Positions 30,429 through 37,962 of a stretch of DNA of 64,000 bases are shown here, one piece after another. The notes beneath the pieces are model-generated. The model was given only the letters and a program-made list of their open reading frames with translations. It ran no database searches and was not told the origin of the DNA. This DNA is from Stutzerimonas stutzeri. GTDB lineage: Bacteria > Pseudomonadota > Gammaproteobacteria > Pseudomonadales > Pseudomonadaceae. The DNA lies in the NCBI RefSeq assembly GCF_000952685.1, contig NZ_JYHV01000014.1, positions 248,001-312,000 on the forward strand. Direction: 5' to 3'. Both the position numbers and the translations under genes were made by a program. The number at the start of each line of letters is the position of its first letter. Position 1 is the first letter of the stretch.

Positions 30429-30450
30429 AGCCCGGCTATGCCGGGCTTTC
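30429..30450 (+). terminator. Weak terminator or hairpin after rraA
   Basis: Stem AGCCCGGC/GCCGGGCT (30429-30436, 30440-30447) with loop TAT, followed by only TTTC. The stem is strong but the T tract is short, and the cmaX start follows 22 bp later. Confidence 0.55.
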
Positions 30451-30471
30451 GCGATTTGAAGGGGGACGATT

Positions 30472-31464
30472 TTGTCTGAGGAGATTGGCCATGCAGGCCT
30501 TTTGCATGCAATGGTCCTGGACGGACAGGGTGGGGCGCGCCAGGTTGCCTACGCAGACATTCCCTCGCTGCAGCTGGCTGATTCCGAAAGCCTGTGGCTT
30601 CACTGGGACCGCAGCCAGGCGCAGGCGCAGGCCTGGCTGCGTAAGCAAAGCGGATTAAGCGGGTTCGTCTGCGACGTACTGCTGGAGGAGAACACCCGGC
30701 CACGTTTGCTCGCGTTGCCAGAGGACGAGCTATTGCTGTTTCTGCGGGGTGTCAATTTGAACCCCGACGCTGAGCCCGAGGATATGGTCTCGCTGCGAGT
30801 ATTTGCGGATGCTCGGAGGGTCATCTCGCTGCGCCTGCGCCCGCTGCGCTCCACCGAAGTGGTACTTCAACAGTTGAAGGCCGGTGTCGGGCCGAAAACG
30901 TCATCCGAAATCTTGCTCAGCTTGGCTGATGCACTCACCGATCGTGTCGACGACTTGGTCGCGGTGCTGACGGAAAAACTGGACGAGGAAGAGGAGCGAA
31001 TCGAGGCGGACGAACGTTACACGCCGCCCCAGGACAAGATGTTGTACTTGCGACGCCAGGCTGCGAGCCTTCGTCGCTTCCTGCTGCCACAGCGTGAAAT
31101 CTATGCACAGCTGACACGTAATCGTTTGCCCTGGTTCGTCGATGACGATACGGATTACTGGAATGAGCTGAACAACCGGCTGATCCGCTATCTCGAGGAG
31201 CTGGATTTGGTGCGCGAACGAGTCAATTTGGTGCTTGAGGCAGAGGAGCGTCGAATGCGCGAGCGAATGAACAGAACCATGTATCTGCTCGGCATAATCA
31301 CCGGCTTTTTCCTGCCAATGAGTTTTCTTACCGGACTGCTTGGCATCAACGTCGGGGGCATTCCCGGCTCTGAGAACCCATACGGATTTGCGGTGGCATG
31401 CACCGTGATCATGGCGGTGGCTGGTTTCCAGTGGTGGATTTTTCGCCGGCTGAAATGGGTGTGA
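30472..31464 (+). CDS. cmaX: CorA-like divalent cation transporter CmaX
   Basis: A 330-residue CorA/ZntB-type protein. The N-terminal cytoplasmic domain (about 1-265) ends in a long helix LEELDLVRERVNLVLEAEERRMRERMN, followed by two helices at about 270-320. The loop between them carries GINVGGIPG; the canonical GMN is replaced by GIN, as in ZntB-type members, so zinc or magnesium export/import cannot be told apart. TTG 30472 is the likely start, behind GGGGGA. It begins the set cmaX-crfX-cmpX-sigX-oprF. Confidence 0.87.
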   Translation: MSEEIGHAGLLHAMVLDGQGGARQVAYADIPSLQLADSESLWLHWDRSQAQAQAWLRKQSGLSGFVCDVLLEENTRPRLLALPEDELLLFLRGVNLNPDAEPEDMVSLRVFADARRVISLRLRPLRSTEVVLQQLKAGVGPKTSSEILLSLADALTDRVDDLVAVLTEKLDEEEERIEADERYTPPQDKMLYLRRQAASLRRFLLPQREIYAQLTRNRLPWFVDDDTDYWNELNNRLIRYLEELDLVRERVNLVLEAEERRMRERMNRTMYLLGIITGFFLPMSFLTGLLGINVGGIPGSENPYGFAVACTVIMAVAGFQWWIFRRLKWV

Positions 31465-31466
31465 AT

Positions 31467-31494
31467 GTGACTACCCACACGGTTAAGCCGTCTA
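31467..31494 (+). promoter_or_regulatory. Candidate ECF (SigX/AlgU-type) promoter before crfX
   Basis: GTGAC (31467-31471) and CGTCTA (31489-31494) are 17 bp apart, near the -35 GTAAC/GAAC and -10 CGTC elements of ECF sigma factors, and lie 25 bp before crfX, a gene known in P. aeruginosa to be driven by SigX. The match is approximate. Confidence 0.35.
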
Positions 31495-31518
31495 GGTCAG
31501 ACTGTTAGCGAGGTAAAC

Positions 31519-31764
31519 ATGCGCGATCCCTTTGAAGAATCCTTGCGGGACATGCTCAACGCGCAGTCGGCGCGCGATGACGATGCCTGCCTGGACCGCG
31601 TACTGAAGACGGCGAACCGTCAGGTTGGCGCAGGCGATCTGTTCGGACTGATGGGCCACTGGCTGCAGGCCGTGCTGATTGCCTTCAGCAGCGGGGCGCC
31701 GCACACCTCGGCTGTTACCCGTCGTCGTTCCTCCCCCCATTCTTCTTTCGATAAGGCGGATTGA
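31519..31764 (+). CDS. crfX: CrfX, small SigX-regulated protein
   Basis: An 81-residue protein of unknown biochemical role. It starts MRDPFEESLRDMLN, has a hydrophobic stretch GAGDLFGLMGHWLQAVLIAFSSG (about 37-59) that could associate with membrane, and a basic, serine-rich tail RRRSSPHSS. Position and start match CrfX of P. aeruginosa, a member of the SigX regulon adjacent to cmpX. The stop is two bases before the cmpX start, so the pair is co-transcribed. Confidence 0.8.
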   Translation: MRDPFEESLRDMLNAQSARDDDACLDRVLKTANRQVGAGDLFGLMGHWLQAVLIAFSSGAPHTSAVTRRRSSPHSSFDKAD

Positions 31765-31766
31765 TC

Positions 31767-32597
31767 ATGGAATTAGATCCCTGGGGCCAAAGCTTGCTGG
31801 GCGCGCTGAATGCGCTTTGGGAACCCGTGGCGGCGTTCATTCCGCGTTTGTTTGGTGCGTTGTTGGTAGTGGCTGTCGGCTTTATAGTCGCCAAGTTACT
31901 AGACACCTTGCTGTCGAAGGTTCTGGCGAAAATAGGCCTTGATCGATTGGTCGCGGGTACCGGTGTGACCAAGCTGCTCGGGCGTGCCGGGATTCGCGTA
32001 CCGATATCGGTCCTCATCGGCAAGATCGTTTATTGGTTCGTTCTGTTGGTTTTCCTGGTGTCGGCTGCCGAATCCCTCGGTCTCGCCCGGGTGTCGGCGA
32101 CGCTCGATATGCTCGCGCTTTATGTGCCCAAGGTATTCGGTGCCGGGCTGATCTTGCTCGTCGGTATCCTGCTGGCTCAATTGGTCAACGGGTTGGTTCG
32201 AGGTGCTGCCGAGGGAGTTGGGCTCGAGTACGCCAGCGGGCTGGGGCGGATCGCTCAGGGCTTGGTGATCATCATCATCATCTCGGTTGCAATCGGCCAA
32301 TTGGAGGTCAAGACCGAGCTGCTCAACTATGTGATCGCGATTGCTTTGATCTCCGTCGGCTTGGCGGTTGCGCTGGCCTTGGGTCTTGGTAGCCGTGAAC
32401 TGGTCAGTCAGATCCTGGCCGGAATCTATGGGCGCGAGCTGTACGAAGTCGGCCAGCGGGTGCGGCTCGAGGGACTGCAGCTGGAGGGCGTTATCGAAGA
32501 GATCGGCACCGCCAAGACCTTACTGCTCACTGACGACGGTGAGCTGGTCTCGATTGCAAATAGAGTGTTGCTGGAACAGCGCGTGGGCAGCCGTTAG
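31767..32597 (+). CDS. cmpX: CmpX, small-conductance mechanosensitive-like channel
   Basis: A 276-residue inner-membrane protein with hydrophobic segments near residues 20-45, 80-105, 120-145, 165-185 and 190-215, then a cytoplasmic domain ending VLLEQRVGS. It lacks the full MscS beta domain. In P. aeruginosa CmpX affects envelope homeostasis, c-di-GMP and sigX activity. AAGGCGG (31753-31759) places the start at ATG 31767. Two bases after crfX. Confidence 0.88.
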   Translation: MELDPWGQSLLGALNALWEPVAAFIPRLFGALLVVAVGFIVAKLLDTLLSKVLAKIGLDRLVAGTGVTKLLGRAGIRVPISVLIGKIVYWFVLLVFLVSAAESLGLARVSATLDMLALYVPKVFGAGLILLVGILLAQLVNGLVRGAAEGVGLEYASGLGRIAQGLVIIIIISVAIGQLEVKTELLNYVIAIALISVGLAVALALGLGSRELVSQILAGIYGRELYEVGQRVRLEGLQLEGVIEEIGTAKTLLLTDDGELVSIANRVLLEQRVGSR

Positions 32598-32680
32598 GCT
32601 CGGTAATCTGTTAAAGTGCGCCGCCCCTTTTCGCGGGCTACCGTGAATGGCGGCCACGACTTTTGCCGGTTCGAAGCGTC

Positions 32681-33271
32681 TTGACTAAAGCCCATCCGCC
32701 CAACATGAGCTATGACCCCCGCCAGCTTTCCGATGAAGAGCTGGTGCAGCGTGCTCATGCCGAGCTGTTCCATATCACGCGCGCGTATGAAGAGCTGATG
32801 CGACGATATCAGCGCACGCTATTTAACGTATGTGCGCGTTATTTGGGAAACGACCGGGACGCAGATGACGTTTGTCAAGAAGTGATGTTGAAGGTGTTGT
32901 ACGGCTTGAAGAACTTTGAAGGCAAATCGAAGTTCAAGACATGGCTATACAGCATTACGTACAACGAATGTATTACGCAGTATCGCAAAGAACGCCGTAA
33001 GCGACGGTTACTTGATGCGCTGAGCCTCGATCCGGTCGAGGAGGCTGTCGAGGAAAAGACGCCCAACACCGAGGAAAAGGCGGGGCTAGACAAGTGGCTG
33101 GTCCATGTGAATCAGATTGATCGGGAGATACTTGTGCTGCGCTTTGTCGCGGAGCTGGAATTTCAAGAAATCGCCGACATCATGCATATGGGCCTAAGCG
33201 CAACGAAGATGCGATACAAGCGTGCACTGGATAAACTGCGGGAAAAATTTTCGGGAATTGCTGAAACTTAA
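32681..33271 (+). CDS. sigX: ECF sigma factor SigX
   Basis: A 196-residue ECF sigma factor. Region 2 (about 30-100) includes YQRTLFNVCARYLGNDRDADDVCQEVMLKVLYGLKNF and FKTWLYSITYNECITQYRKERRKRR; region 4 (about 130-190) ends EFQEIADIMHMGLSATKMRYKRALDKLREKF. No typical anti-sigma gene follows. The TTG at 32681 (TKAHPPNMSYDPRQL) gives the same length as P. aeruginosa SigX; ATG 32705 or TTG 32663 are alternatives, none with a clear ribosome-binding site. It controls envelope, fatty-acid and oprF genes. Confidence 0.9.
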   Translation: MTKAHPPNMSYDPRQLSDEELVQRAHAELFHITRAYEELMRRYQRTLFNVCARYLGNDRDADDVCQEVMLKVLYGLKNFEGKSKFKTWLYSITYNECITQYRKERRKRRLLDALSLDPVEEAVEEKTPNTEEKAGLDKWLVHVNQIDREILVLRFVAELEFQEIADIMHMGLSATKMRYKRALDKLREKFSGIAET

Positions 33272-33370
33272 TGGCAACAAACTGTCTTAGTGATAGCGAA
33301 CAGCTTGGGCTTAGAGACAGCCGGTTTCCTTAGATTGTTCTGATACTCACCACCAGATGGGGATTTACGG

Positions 33371-34363
33371 ATGAAACTTAAAAACACCTTGGGCGTTGTA
33401 ATTGGCTCTATGGTTGCTGCTACTTCTCTTAGCGCGCTCGCCCAGGGCCAGGGCGCTGTAGAGGTGGAAGCATTCGGCAAGCATTACTTCTCAGACAGCT
33501 CCCGCGGCTTCGAAGACGAAGGCGAGCTCTATGGCGCTGGCGCCAGCTATTTTCTCACCGATGATGTTTCCTTGGGCCTGTCCTACGGCGAATATCACGA
33601 CGTCACTTCCGACGAGCCGGTAGCGGGCGGCGGCCACAAGAACATCAAGGGAAGCCTGACTTCTCTTGATGCGGCCTACCACTTCGGCCAGCCAGGCGTA
33701 GGTCTGCGTCCTTACGTTTCCGCCGGCATGGCTCACCAGAGCATCGGCCAGGCAGCACGTAGCGGTCGTGACCACAGCACCTTTGCTAACATTGGCGCGG
33801 GTCTGAAGTATTACTTCACCGAAAACTTCTTTGCCAAGGCCAGCGTTGATGGCATGCACAACATCGATGCCGGCGACAGCGAGTGGATGGCTGGCGTGGG
33901 TGTAGGCCTGAACTTCGGTGGCGGCGCACGGCAGCAGGTTGCACAGGTCGAGCCGACTCCTGAGCCAGCACCGGCTCCAATCGTCGATAACGAGCCAGAG
34001 CCGGAACCGGAGCTGGTCCGTGTCGAGCTGGACGTCAAGTTCGACTTCGACAAGGCGCGCGTTCGCGAAGAAAGCTACAGCGACATCAAGAACCTGGCTG
34101 ACTTCATGCAGCAGTACCCGCAGACCAGCACCACCGTTGAAGGTCACACTGACTCGGTGGGTACTGACCAATACAACCAGCGTCTGTCCGAGCGTCGCGC
34201 TCAGGCTGTTCGCGAAGTGCTGGTCAACCAGTACGGCGTAGAAAGCCAGCGTGTTGATTCGGTCGGCTACGGCGAATCCCGCCCGGTTGCTGACAACAGC
34301 ACCGAAGAAGGCCGTCAGATCAACCGCCGTGTAGAGGCAGAGGTCGAAGCACAGGTTCGTTAA
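33371..34363 (+). CDS. oprF: Major outer-membrane porin OprF
   Basis: A 330-residue OmpA-like porin. A signal peptide ends at SALAQGQG (about residue 25). The N-terminal eight-stranded barrel (about 25-185) has alternating patterns such as GAGASYFLTDDVSLGLSYGEYHD; a proline-glutamate hinge VEPTPEPAPAPIVDNEPEPEPEL (about 195-217) follows, then the OmpA_C peptidoglycan-binding domain (about 220-330) with FDFDKA, VEGHTDSVGTDQYNQRLSERRAQAV and NRRVEAEVEAQVR. It anchors outer membrane to wall and forms non-specific pores. 99 bp after sigX, and a terminator follows. Confidence 0.96.
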   Translation: MKLKNTLGVVIGSMVAATSLSALAQGQGAVEVEAFGKHYFSDSSRGFEDEGELYGAGASYFLTDDVSLGLSYGEYHDVTSDEPVAGGGHKNIKGSLTSLDAAYHFGQPGVGLRPYVSAGMAHQSIGQAARSGRDHSTFANIGAGLKYYFTENFFAKASVDGMHNIDAGDSEWMAGVGVGLNFGGGARQQVAQVEPTPEPAPAPIVDNEPEPEPELVRVELDVKFDFDKARVREESYSDIKNLADFMQQYPQTSTTVEGHTDSVGTDQYNQRLSERRAQAVREVLVNQYGVESQRVDSVGYGESRPVADNSTEEGRQINRRVEAEVEAQVR

Positions 34364-34427
34364 TCCGCACCTTGTTTCGCGAGGCTCGCCAGCGGTGCCA
34401 TTAGGCATCAGAGCCTCTGCTTTTAAG

Positions 34428-34463
34428 AATCCGATGTCAGGCGACTGGCATCGGATTTTTTTG
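34428..34463 (+). terminator. Terminator of oprF
   Basis: Stem AATCCGATGTCA/TGGCATCGGATT (34428-34439, 34446-34457) with one G-T wobble and loop GGCGAC, followed by TTTTTTTG. Strong single-direction terminator. Confidence 0.92.
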
Positions 34464-34599
34464 CCTTTCCGAAGCCTCTTGTCGAATCGAATAGCGCTAG
34501 TGTCTATGCCGAATGCGGATTCACGAACGATATTCGATTTGGACGGCGGACGCGGAGAGCTGTACAGCCACTAGGGCGGGGTCTAGACGATGCCTGCAT

Positions 34600-34710
34600 A
34601 TGAGAAGAACTGGTAAGGCGCTTAGCGAGGCCATCAGACGCATCCAGAAGGCGCTCGCCAGGGTCTGGCAAAGTGTTGAGTCGTATATGACGGACAAGGG
34701 GAGAGGTTAG
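34600..34710 (+). CDS. Possible very short ORF (36 residues), doubtful
   Basis: An ATG-to-TAG frame reading MRRTGKALSEAIRRIQKALA then RVWQSVESYMTDKGRG; it would form a basic amphipathic helix. There is no clear ribosome-binding site close to the ATG, and the frame can be extended upstream to 34513 with unconvincing residues. No family recognised. Included only because it is the sole protein-like plus-strand frame in the gap. Confidence 0.2.
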   Translation: MRRTGKALSEAIRRIQKALARVWQSVESYMTDKGRG

Positions 34711-34956
34711 CCCCATCAGGACTCAAGGCCGACGCGAACACCTAACGAAAAGTTGAGAAATGAGACATACAAAATGTCGATGCCTATGCCACCGGCTTAG
34801 CGCTGCGCAGGGTTGACCTGGTTAGCCAGGGCGTGGATGGTGGCGATGTATACCTCGGGAGAGGTGTATTAGACGACGGGCAGGTACGGGCGGGGTTTTA
34901 CGGATTCGCTCAAAGGGTGAGCGGCAAACAATCTCAACAATTGATTCTTCTATGAA

Positions 34957-34991
34957 CCGAGATGCTGTTCCGCTAGTGAACAGCATCTCGG
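34957..34991. repeat. Perfect 14-bp inverted repeat downstream of aceA
   Basis: CCGAGATGCTGTTC (34957-34970) and its exact complement GAACAGCATCTCGG (34978-34991) flank a seven-base loop CGCTAGT. No T tract follows on either strand. It is the longest perfect stem I noticed in the window and lies about 60 bp beyond the aceA stop. Confidence 0.85.
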
Positions 34992-35020
34992 ACGGATGCC
35001 GGGGCATCACTTGCACCACT

Positions 35021-35042
35021 GGCTCGGGCCGACGCCCGAGCC
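35021..35042 (-). terminator. Hairpin at the end of aceA
   Basis: Stem GGCTCGGGC/GCCCGAGCC (35021-35029, 35034-35042), loop CGAC, ten bases beyond the aceA stop. No U tract follows on the minus strand, so termination may need Rho or the next hairpins; it may mainly protect the mRNA 3' end. Confidence 0.55.
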
Positions 35043-35052
35043 TGAACAGCTC

Positions 35053-36648
35053 TTAATGGAACTGGTTCATGGTGTTGTCTTTACCGCTGGCCTTCAGAGC
35101 AGCCTCGCCAGCGAAGTACTCCTTGTGGTTGTCGCCGATATCGGAACCAGCCATGTTCTGATGCTTGACGCAGGCGATGCCCTGACGCAGCTCCTGGCGC
35201 TGCACACCCTTGACGTAGGCGAGCATGCCCTCTTCGGCGAAGTAACCCTTGGCCAGGTTGTCGGTGGACAGCGCGGCGGTGTGGTAGGTCGGCAGCGTGA
35301 TCAGGTGATGGAAGATGCCAGCCTGGGCGGAACCGTCGCGCTGGAAGGTGCGGATCATTTCGTCTGCGCGGGTGGCCAGCTCGGTCTCGTCATACTCGAC
35401 GCTCATTAGCTTGGCGCGATCGTAGGCGGAAACGTCCTTGCCTTCGGCAACCATGGCATCGAACACTTGCTGACGGAAGTTCAGCGTCCAGTTGAACGAC
35501 GGGCTGTTGTTGTACACCAGTTTGGCATTCGGAATGACTTCGCGGATGCGATCGACCATGGCCTTGATCTGGCCCACGTGCGGCTTCTCGGTTTCGATCC
35601 ACAGCAGGTCAGCGCCGTTCTGCAGCGAGGTGATGCAGTCCAGGACGCAGCGGTCTTCGCCGGTGCCCTTGCGGAACTGGAACAGGTTGCTTGGCAGGCG
35701 CTTCGGACGAAGCAGCTTCCCTTCACGCTTGATGACGACGTCGCCGTTGCCGAGTTCGGCTTCGGTAATTTCTTCGCAGTCGAGGAAAGAGTTGTACAGG
35801 TCGCCCAAGTCGCCCGGCTCTTTGGTTACGGCAATTTGCTTGGTCAGGCCTGCACCCAGAGAGTCTGTACGCGCCACGATCACACCGTTGTCGATGCCCA
35901 GTTCGAGGAAGGCATAACGAACGGCGGCAATCTTGGCGAGGAAGTCGGCGTGCGGAACGGTAACTTTGCCGTCCTGGTGGCCGCACTGCTTCTCATCGGA
36001 AACCTGGTTTTCGATCTGGATGCAGCAGGCACCGGCTTCGATCATGCGCTTGGCCAGCAGGTAGGTGGCTTCAGGGTTACCGAAGCCAGCGTCGATGTCG
36101 GCGATGATCGGGACGATGTGAGTTTCGTAGTTGTCGATCTGATTCTGGATCTCGGCAGCCTTGGCCTGGTCGCCGGCTTCGCGAGCAGCGTCCAGAGCGG
36201 TGAACAGCAGATCCAGTTCGCGGCTGTCAGCCTGACGCAGGAAGGTGTACAGCTCTTCGATCAGGTCGGAAACGGCGGTCTTCTCGTGCATGGACTGGTC
36301 CGGCAGCGGGCCGAACTCGGAACGCAGAGCGGCAACCATCCAACCCGACAGGTAGAGGTAGCGCTTGTTGGTCGTTTTCAGGTGCTTTTTGATGGAGATC
36401 AGCTTCTGCTGACCGATGAAGCCATGCCAGCAACCCAGCGACTGGGTATAGACGGACGAATCGGCGTCGTATTCAGCCATGTCTTTGCGCATGATGTCGG
36501 CGGTGTACTGGGCAATTTCCAGACCGGTCTTGAAGCGGTTCTGAGCGCGCATACGAGCTACGGATTCAGGGTTGATAGCGCTCCAGCTGCTTCCAGCTAC
36601 TTCTTTCAGAGCGGCAACGGCCTTGATGTCGTTTTGATAAGCGGACAT
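35053..36648 (-). CDS. aceA: Isocitrate lyase
   Basis: A 531-residue isocitrate lyase of the large class (about 530 residues), first enzyme of the glyoxylate shunt. SVYTQSLGCWHGFIGQQK opens the core; VPIIADIDAGFGNPEATY carries Mg-binding Asp residues; IENQVSDEKQCGHQDGK holds the catalytic Cys in KQCGH (a variant of KKCGH); VYNNSPSFNWTLN is the substrate loop. ATG 36648 follows AAGGA at good spacing; an in-frame TTG two codons earlier is less likely. It has a long upstream region with its own promoter and an operator-like repeat. Confidence 0.95.
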   Translation of the reverse strand: MSAYQNDIKAVAALKEVAGSSWSAINPESVARMRAQNRFKTGLEIAQYTADIMRKDMAEYDADSSVYTQSLGCWHGFIGQQKLISIKKHLKTTNKRYLYLSGWMVAALRSEFGPLPDQSMHEKTAVSDLIEELYTFLRQADSRELDLLFTALDAAREAGDQAKAAEIQNQIDNYETHIVPIIADIDAGFGNPEATYLLAKRMIEAGACCIQIENQVSDEKQCGHQDGKVTVPHADFLAKIAAVRYAFLELGIDNGVIVARTDSLGAGLTKQIAVTKEPGDLGDLYNSFLDCEEITEAELGNGDVVIKREGKLLRPKRLPSNLFQFRKGTGEDRCVLDCITSLQNGADLLWIETEKPHVGQIKAMVDRIREVIPNAKLVYNNSPSFNWTLNFRQQVFDAMVAEGKDVSAYDRAKLMSVEYDETELATRADEMIRTFQRDGSAQAGIFHHLITLPTYHTAALSTDNLAKGYFAEEGMLAYVKGVQRQELRQGIACVKHQNMAGSDIGDNHKEYFAGEAALKASGKDNTMNQFH

Positions 36649-37058
36649 GGTCAATCCTTCAAAAAATTCGTGTTTGGTTGAGCACCGACTTTCCCACCGA
36701 AACCTACGTGCTTACGCTGATCATGCGGGCAACACGCGGCAGAGCGTCGAAATACCGACCGGGACGAGGATTGAACCAAGGAGAGGAGGGTTTGCAGTTA
36801 CGACCGCAAGAGGAGCCGGCAAGCTTTGGAATGATTCGTGGCATTCCACACGCAGCGGCACAAGGCCTTTGCGTGGCGAGCAGTACTGACGTCTCGAGCT
36901 GATGCGTTAATCGCTTCCCCGTCCCTCAGGACGACTCGTTCCAGTCGCAACCTCGTCAGTCCGCCTTGTGGGCAGTACAGTCACGGAACGGCTCTGCTGG
37001 TTGGCTGAGCGCGATCCGGAGACCCTTGCCAGGGCCCCTGGTTAGCGGGAGCGGGGCC

Positions 37059-37087
37059 ATAATGCGCTGGCAAAAAAGGTTCGTCAA
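37059..37087 (-). promoter_or_regulatory. Sigma-70 promoter of aceA
   Basis: On the minus strand TTGACG (37087-37082) and CATTAT (37064-37059) are separated by exactly 17 bases; five of six and four of six matches to consensus. The predicted start is near 37052. Confidence 0.6.
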
Positions 37088-37093
37088 ATGTTT

Positions 37094-37119
37094 TGTAGTG
37101 CTTTTTTTATAGCACTACA
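37094..37119. promoter_or_regulatory. Operator-like inverted repeat upstream of the aceA promoter (RccR-like)
   Basis: TGTAGTGCT (37094-37102) and AGCACTACA (37111-37119) form a perfect nine-base inverted repeat around an AT-rich eight-base spacer, seven bases upstream of the -35 box. The TGTAGT/ACTACA half-sites resemble those reported for RccR, the RpiR-type regulator of the glyoxylate shunt and pyruvate metabolism in Pseudomonas. No terminator-like T tract in the aceA direction. Confidence 0.5.
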
Positions 37120-37155
37120 TATTTGGTGCTGCGCGACAAATGCTTTGGGCTTTGC

Positions 37156-37962
37156 TTAATCCAGGCTGTCTACTTTGATTCGTAACGAGTGATCTTGGCG
37201 ACCTTGGGTGGAGTAGCGGCGAAGGGTCCCGCTCTGATTGGAACTGGCGCTTTCGTCGATACCGCCGAGCGAAATCCATTCCCCGAGCCGGCCGCTGACT
37301 CGGGTATCTGTTTCCTGAATGTCGATAGCGCCAGGAACGGAAGAGCTCATGCGATCTTGGTGGCTGCTAATGGTTACCTGTACGCGGTCCCCGTGAACCG
37401 TGGCGGTGGCATAGAAACCGCGCGTGACGTTGCGGTATTGGGTTTGTTGATAGATCTGGCCGTAACCATCGGTGCCGCTGGTCGTCAGTGGCACGCTTTG
37501 GCCGACCTGGATCAGGGCCGGGTACCCCTCGGTTGCCTGGACTTGCTGGACACCGCTGCCTTGGCTGCTGGTGCTGCGGCGGATAATGCGAACCTGATCG
37601 CGTCCGTTCTGCTCGCCGCGCCCGGTCTGGATTTCGATGTCACCAGCGCGCGCCGACCCGTCGACGCGGTAACCGCTGTCATCCCCCGTCGCCGAGTTTT
37701 GCGTATCGATGCTGATGAGCAATCTTCGTGGCTCGCTGTCCAGCTTAGACAGCACATCACGCAGTTCGCTGATCACCGAGGCGGGCGCGTTGACGATCAG
37801 TTGATTGCCATAGGCGTTCACCTTGCCCTGATCGCCGACAACGGACTGAGCGATCGGCAATACATCCTCGGCCATGCGATAGCTCAGCGGGATCACTTCG
37901 GTCGCAGCCTGGAGTGTCATGCTGGCCAGTAGCAAGAGCGCGACGAGAAGGCGGCGAGTCAT
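37156..37962 (-). CDS. Exported protein with a secretin N-domain-like segment, function unknown
   Basis: A 268-residue exported protein with a signal peptide ending near LQAATE (about residue 20). EVIPLSYRMAEDVLPIAQSVVGDQGKVNAYGNQLIVNAPASVISELRDVLSKLD-like residues (about 22-76) match the N1/N2 domain of secretins, small RNA-binding-like ring-forming domains. The rest is Gly/Ser/Gln-rich with repeated beta-strand-like stretches and no transmembrane secretin barrel, so this is not a secretin itself. Its start overlaps the stop of the gene before it by four bases, making it the last of a four-gene chain with roxA. Role unknown. Confidence 0.75.
   Translation of the reverse strand: MTRRLLVALLLLASMTLQAATEVIPLSYRMAEDVLPIAQSVVGDQGKVNAYGNQLIVNAPASVISELRDVLSKLDSEPRRLLISIDTQNSATGDDSGYRVDGSARAGDIEIQTGRGEQNGRDQVRIIRRSTSSQGSGVQQVQATEGYPALIQVGQSVPLTTSGTDGYGQIYQQTQYRNVTRGFYATATVHGDRVQVTISSHQDRMSSSVPGAIDIQETDTRVSGRLGEWISLGGIDESASSNQSGTLRRYSTQGRQDHSLRIKVDSLD

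Larger units (their letters stand above)
34464..35052. other. Gene-poor region between oprF and aceA, with scar-like content
   Basis: About 590 bp after the oprF terminator in which I find no convincing gene. It looks less GC-rich than its neighbours. On the minus strand one frame from about 34934 to 34800 reads LLRLFAAHPLSESV, a stop, then YTSPEVYIATIHALANQV and a stop after NPAQR, protein-like but broken; further along the same frame GGIGIDILYVSFLNF appears before more stops. Three hairpins lie near the aceA end (34957-35042). It could be a decayed gene, an unannotated RNA, or a rearrangement scar. Confidence 0.4.
36649..37155 (-). promoter_or_regulatory. Long 5' leader and promoter region of aceA
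   Basis: About 500 bp without a gene. If the promoter at 37059-37087 is used, about 400 nt of untranslated leader precede aceA. I see no known riboswitch; AAGGA (about 36656) is the ribosome-binding site. Confidence 0.5.

Noticed and set aside
33491-34408. 305-codon minus-strand frame opposite oprF
   Set aside because: Shadow of the strongly codon-biased oprF gene; it also runs into the oprF 3' region without a plausible start.
35467-36681. 404-codon plus-strand open frame opposite aceA
   Set aside because: It is the antisense of a well-conserved isocitrate lyase gene; GC-rich codon use opens the opposite frame, the product resembles nothing, and no ribosome-binding site is present.
36745-36790. 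GGTTCAATCC on the minus strand, resembling the T-arm of a tRNA
   Set aside because: The flanking five-base T stem, anticodon stem and acceptor stem do not pair, so this is not a tRNA.
36850-36875. GGCAC...TTTGC resembling a sigma-54 promoter on the plus strand near aceA
   Set aside because: GG and GC are separated by twelve rather than ten bases, and it faces away from aceA.
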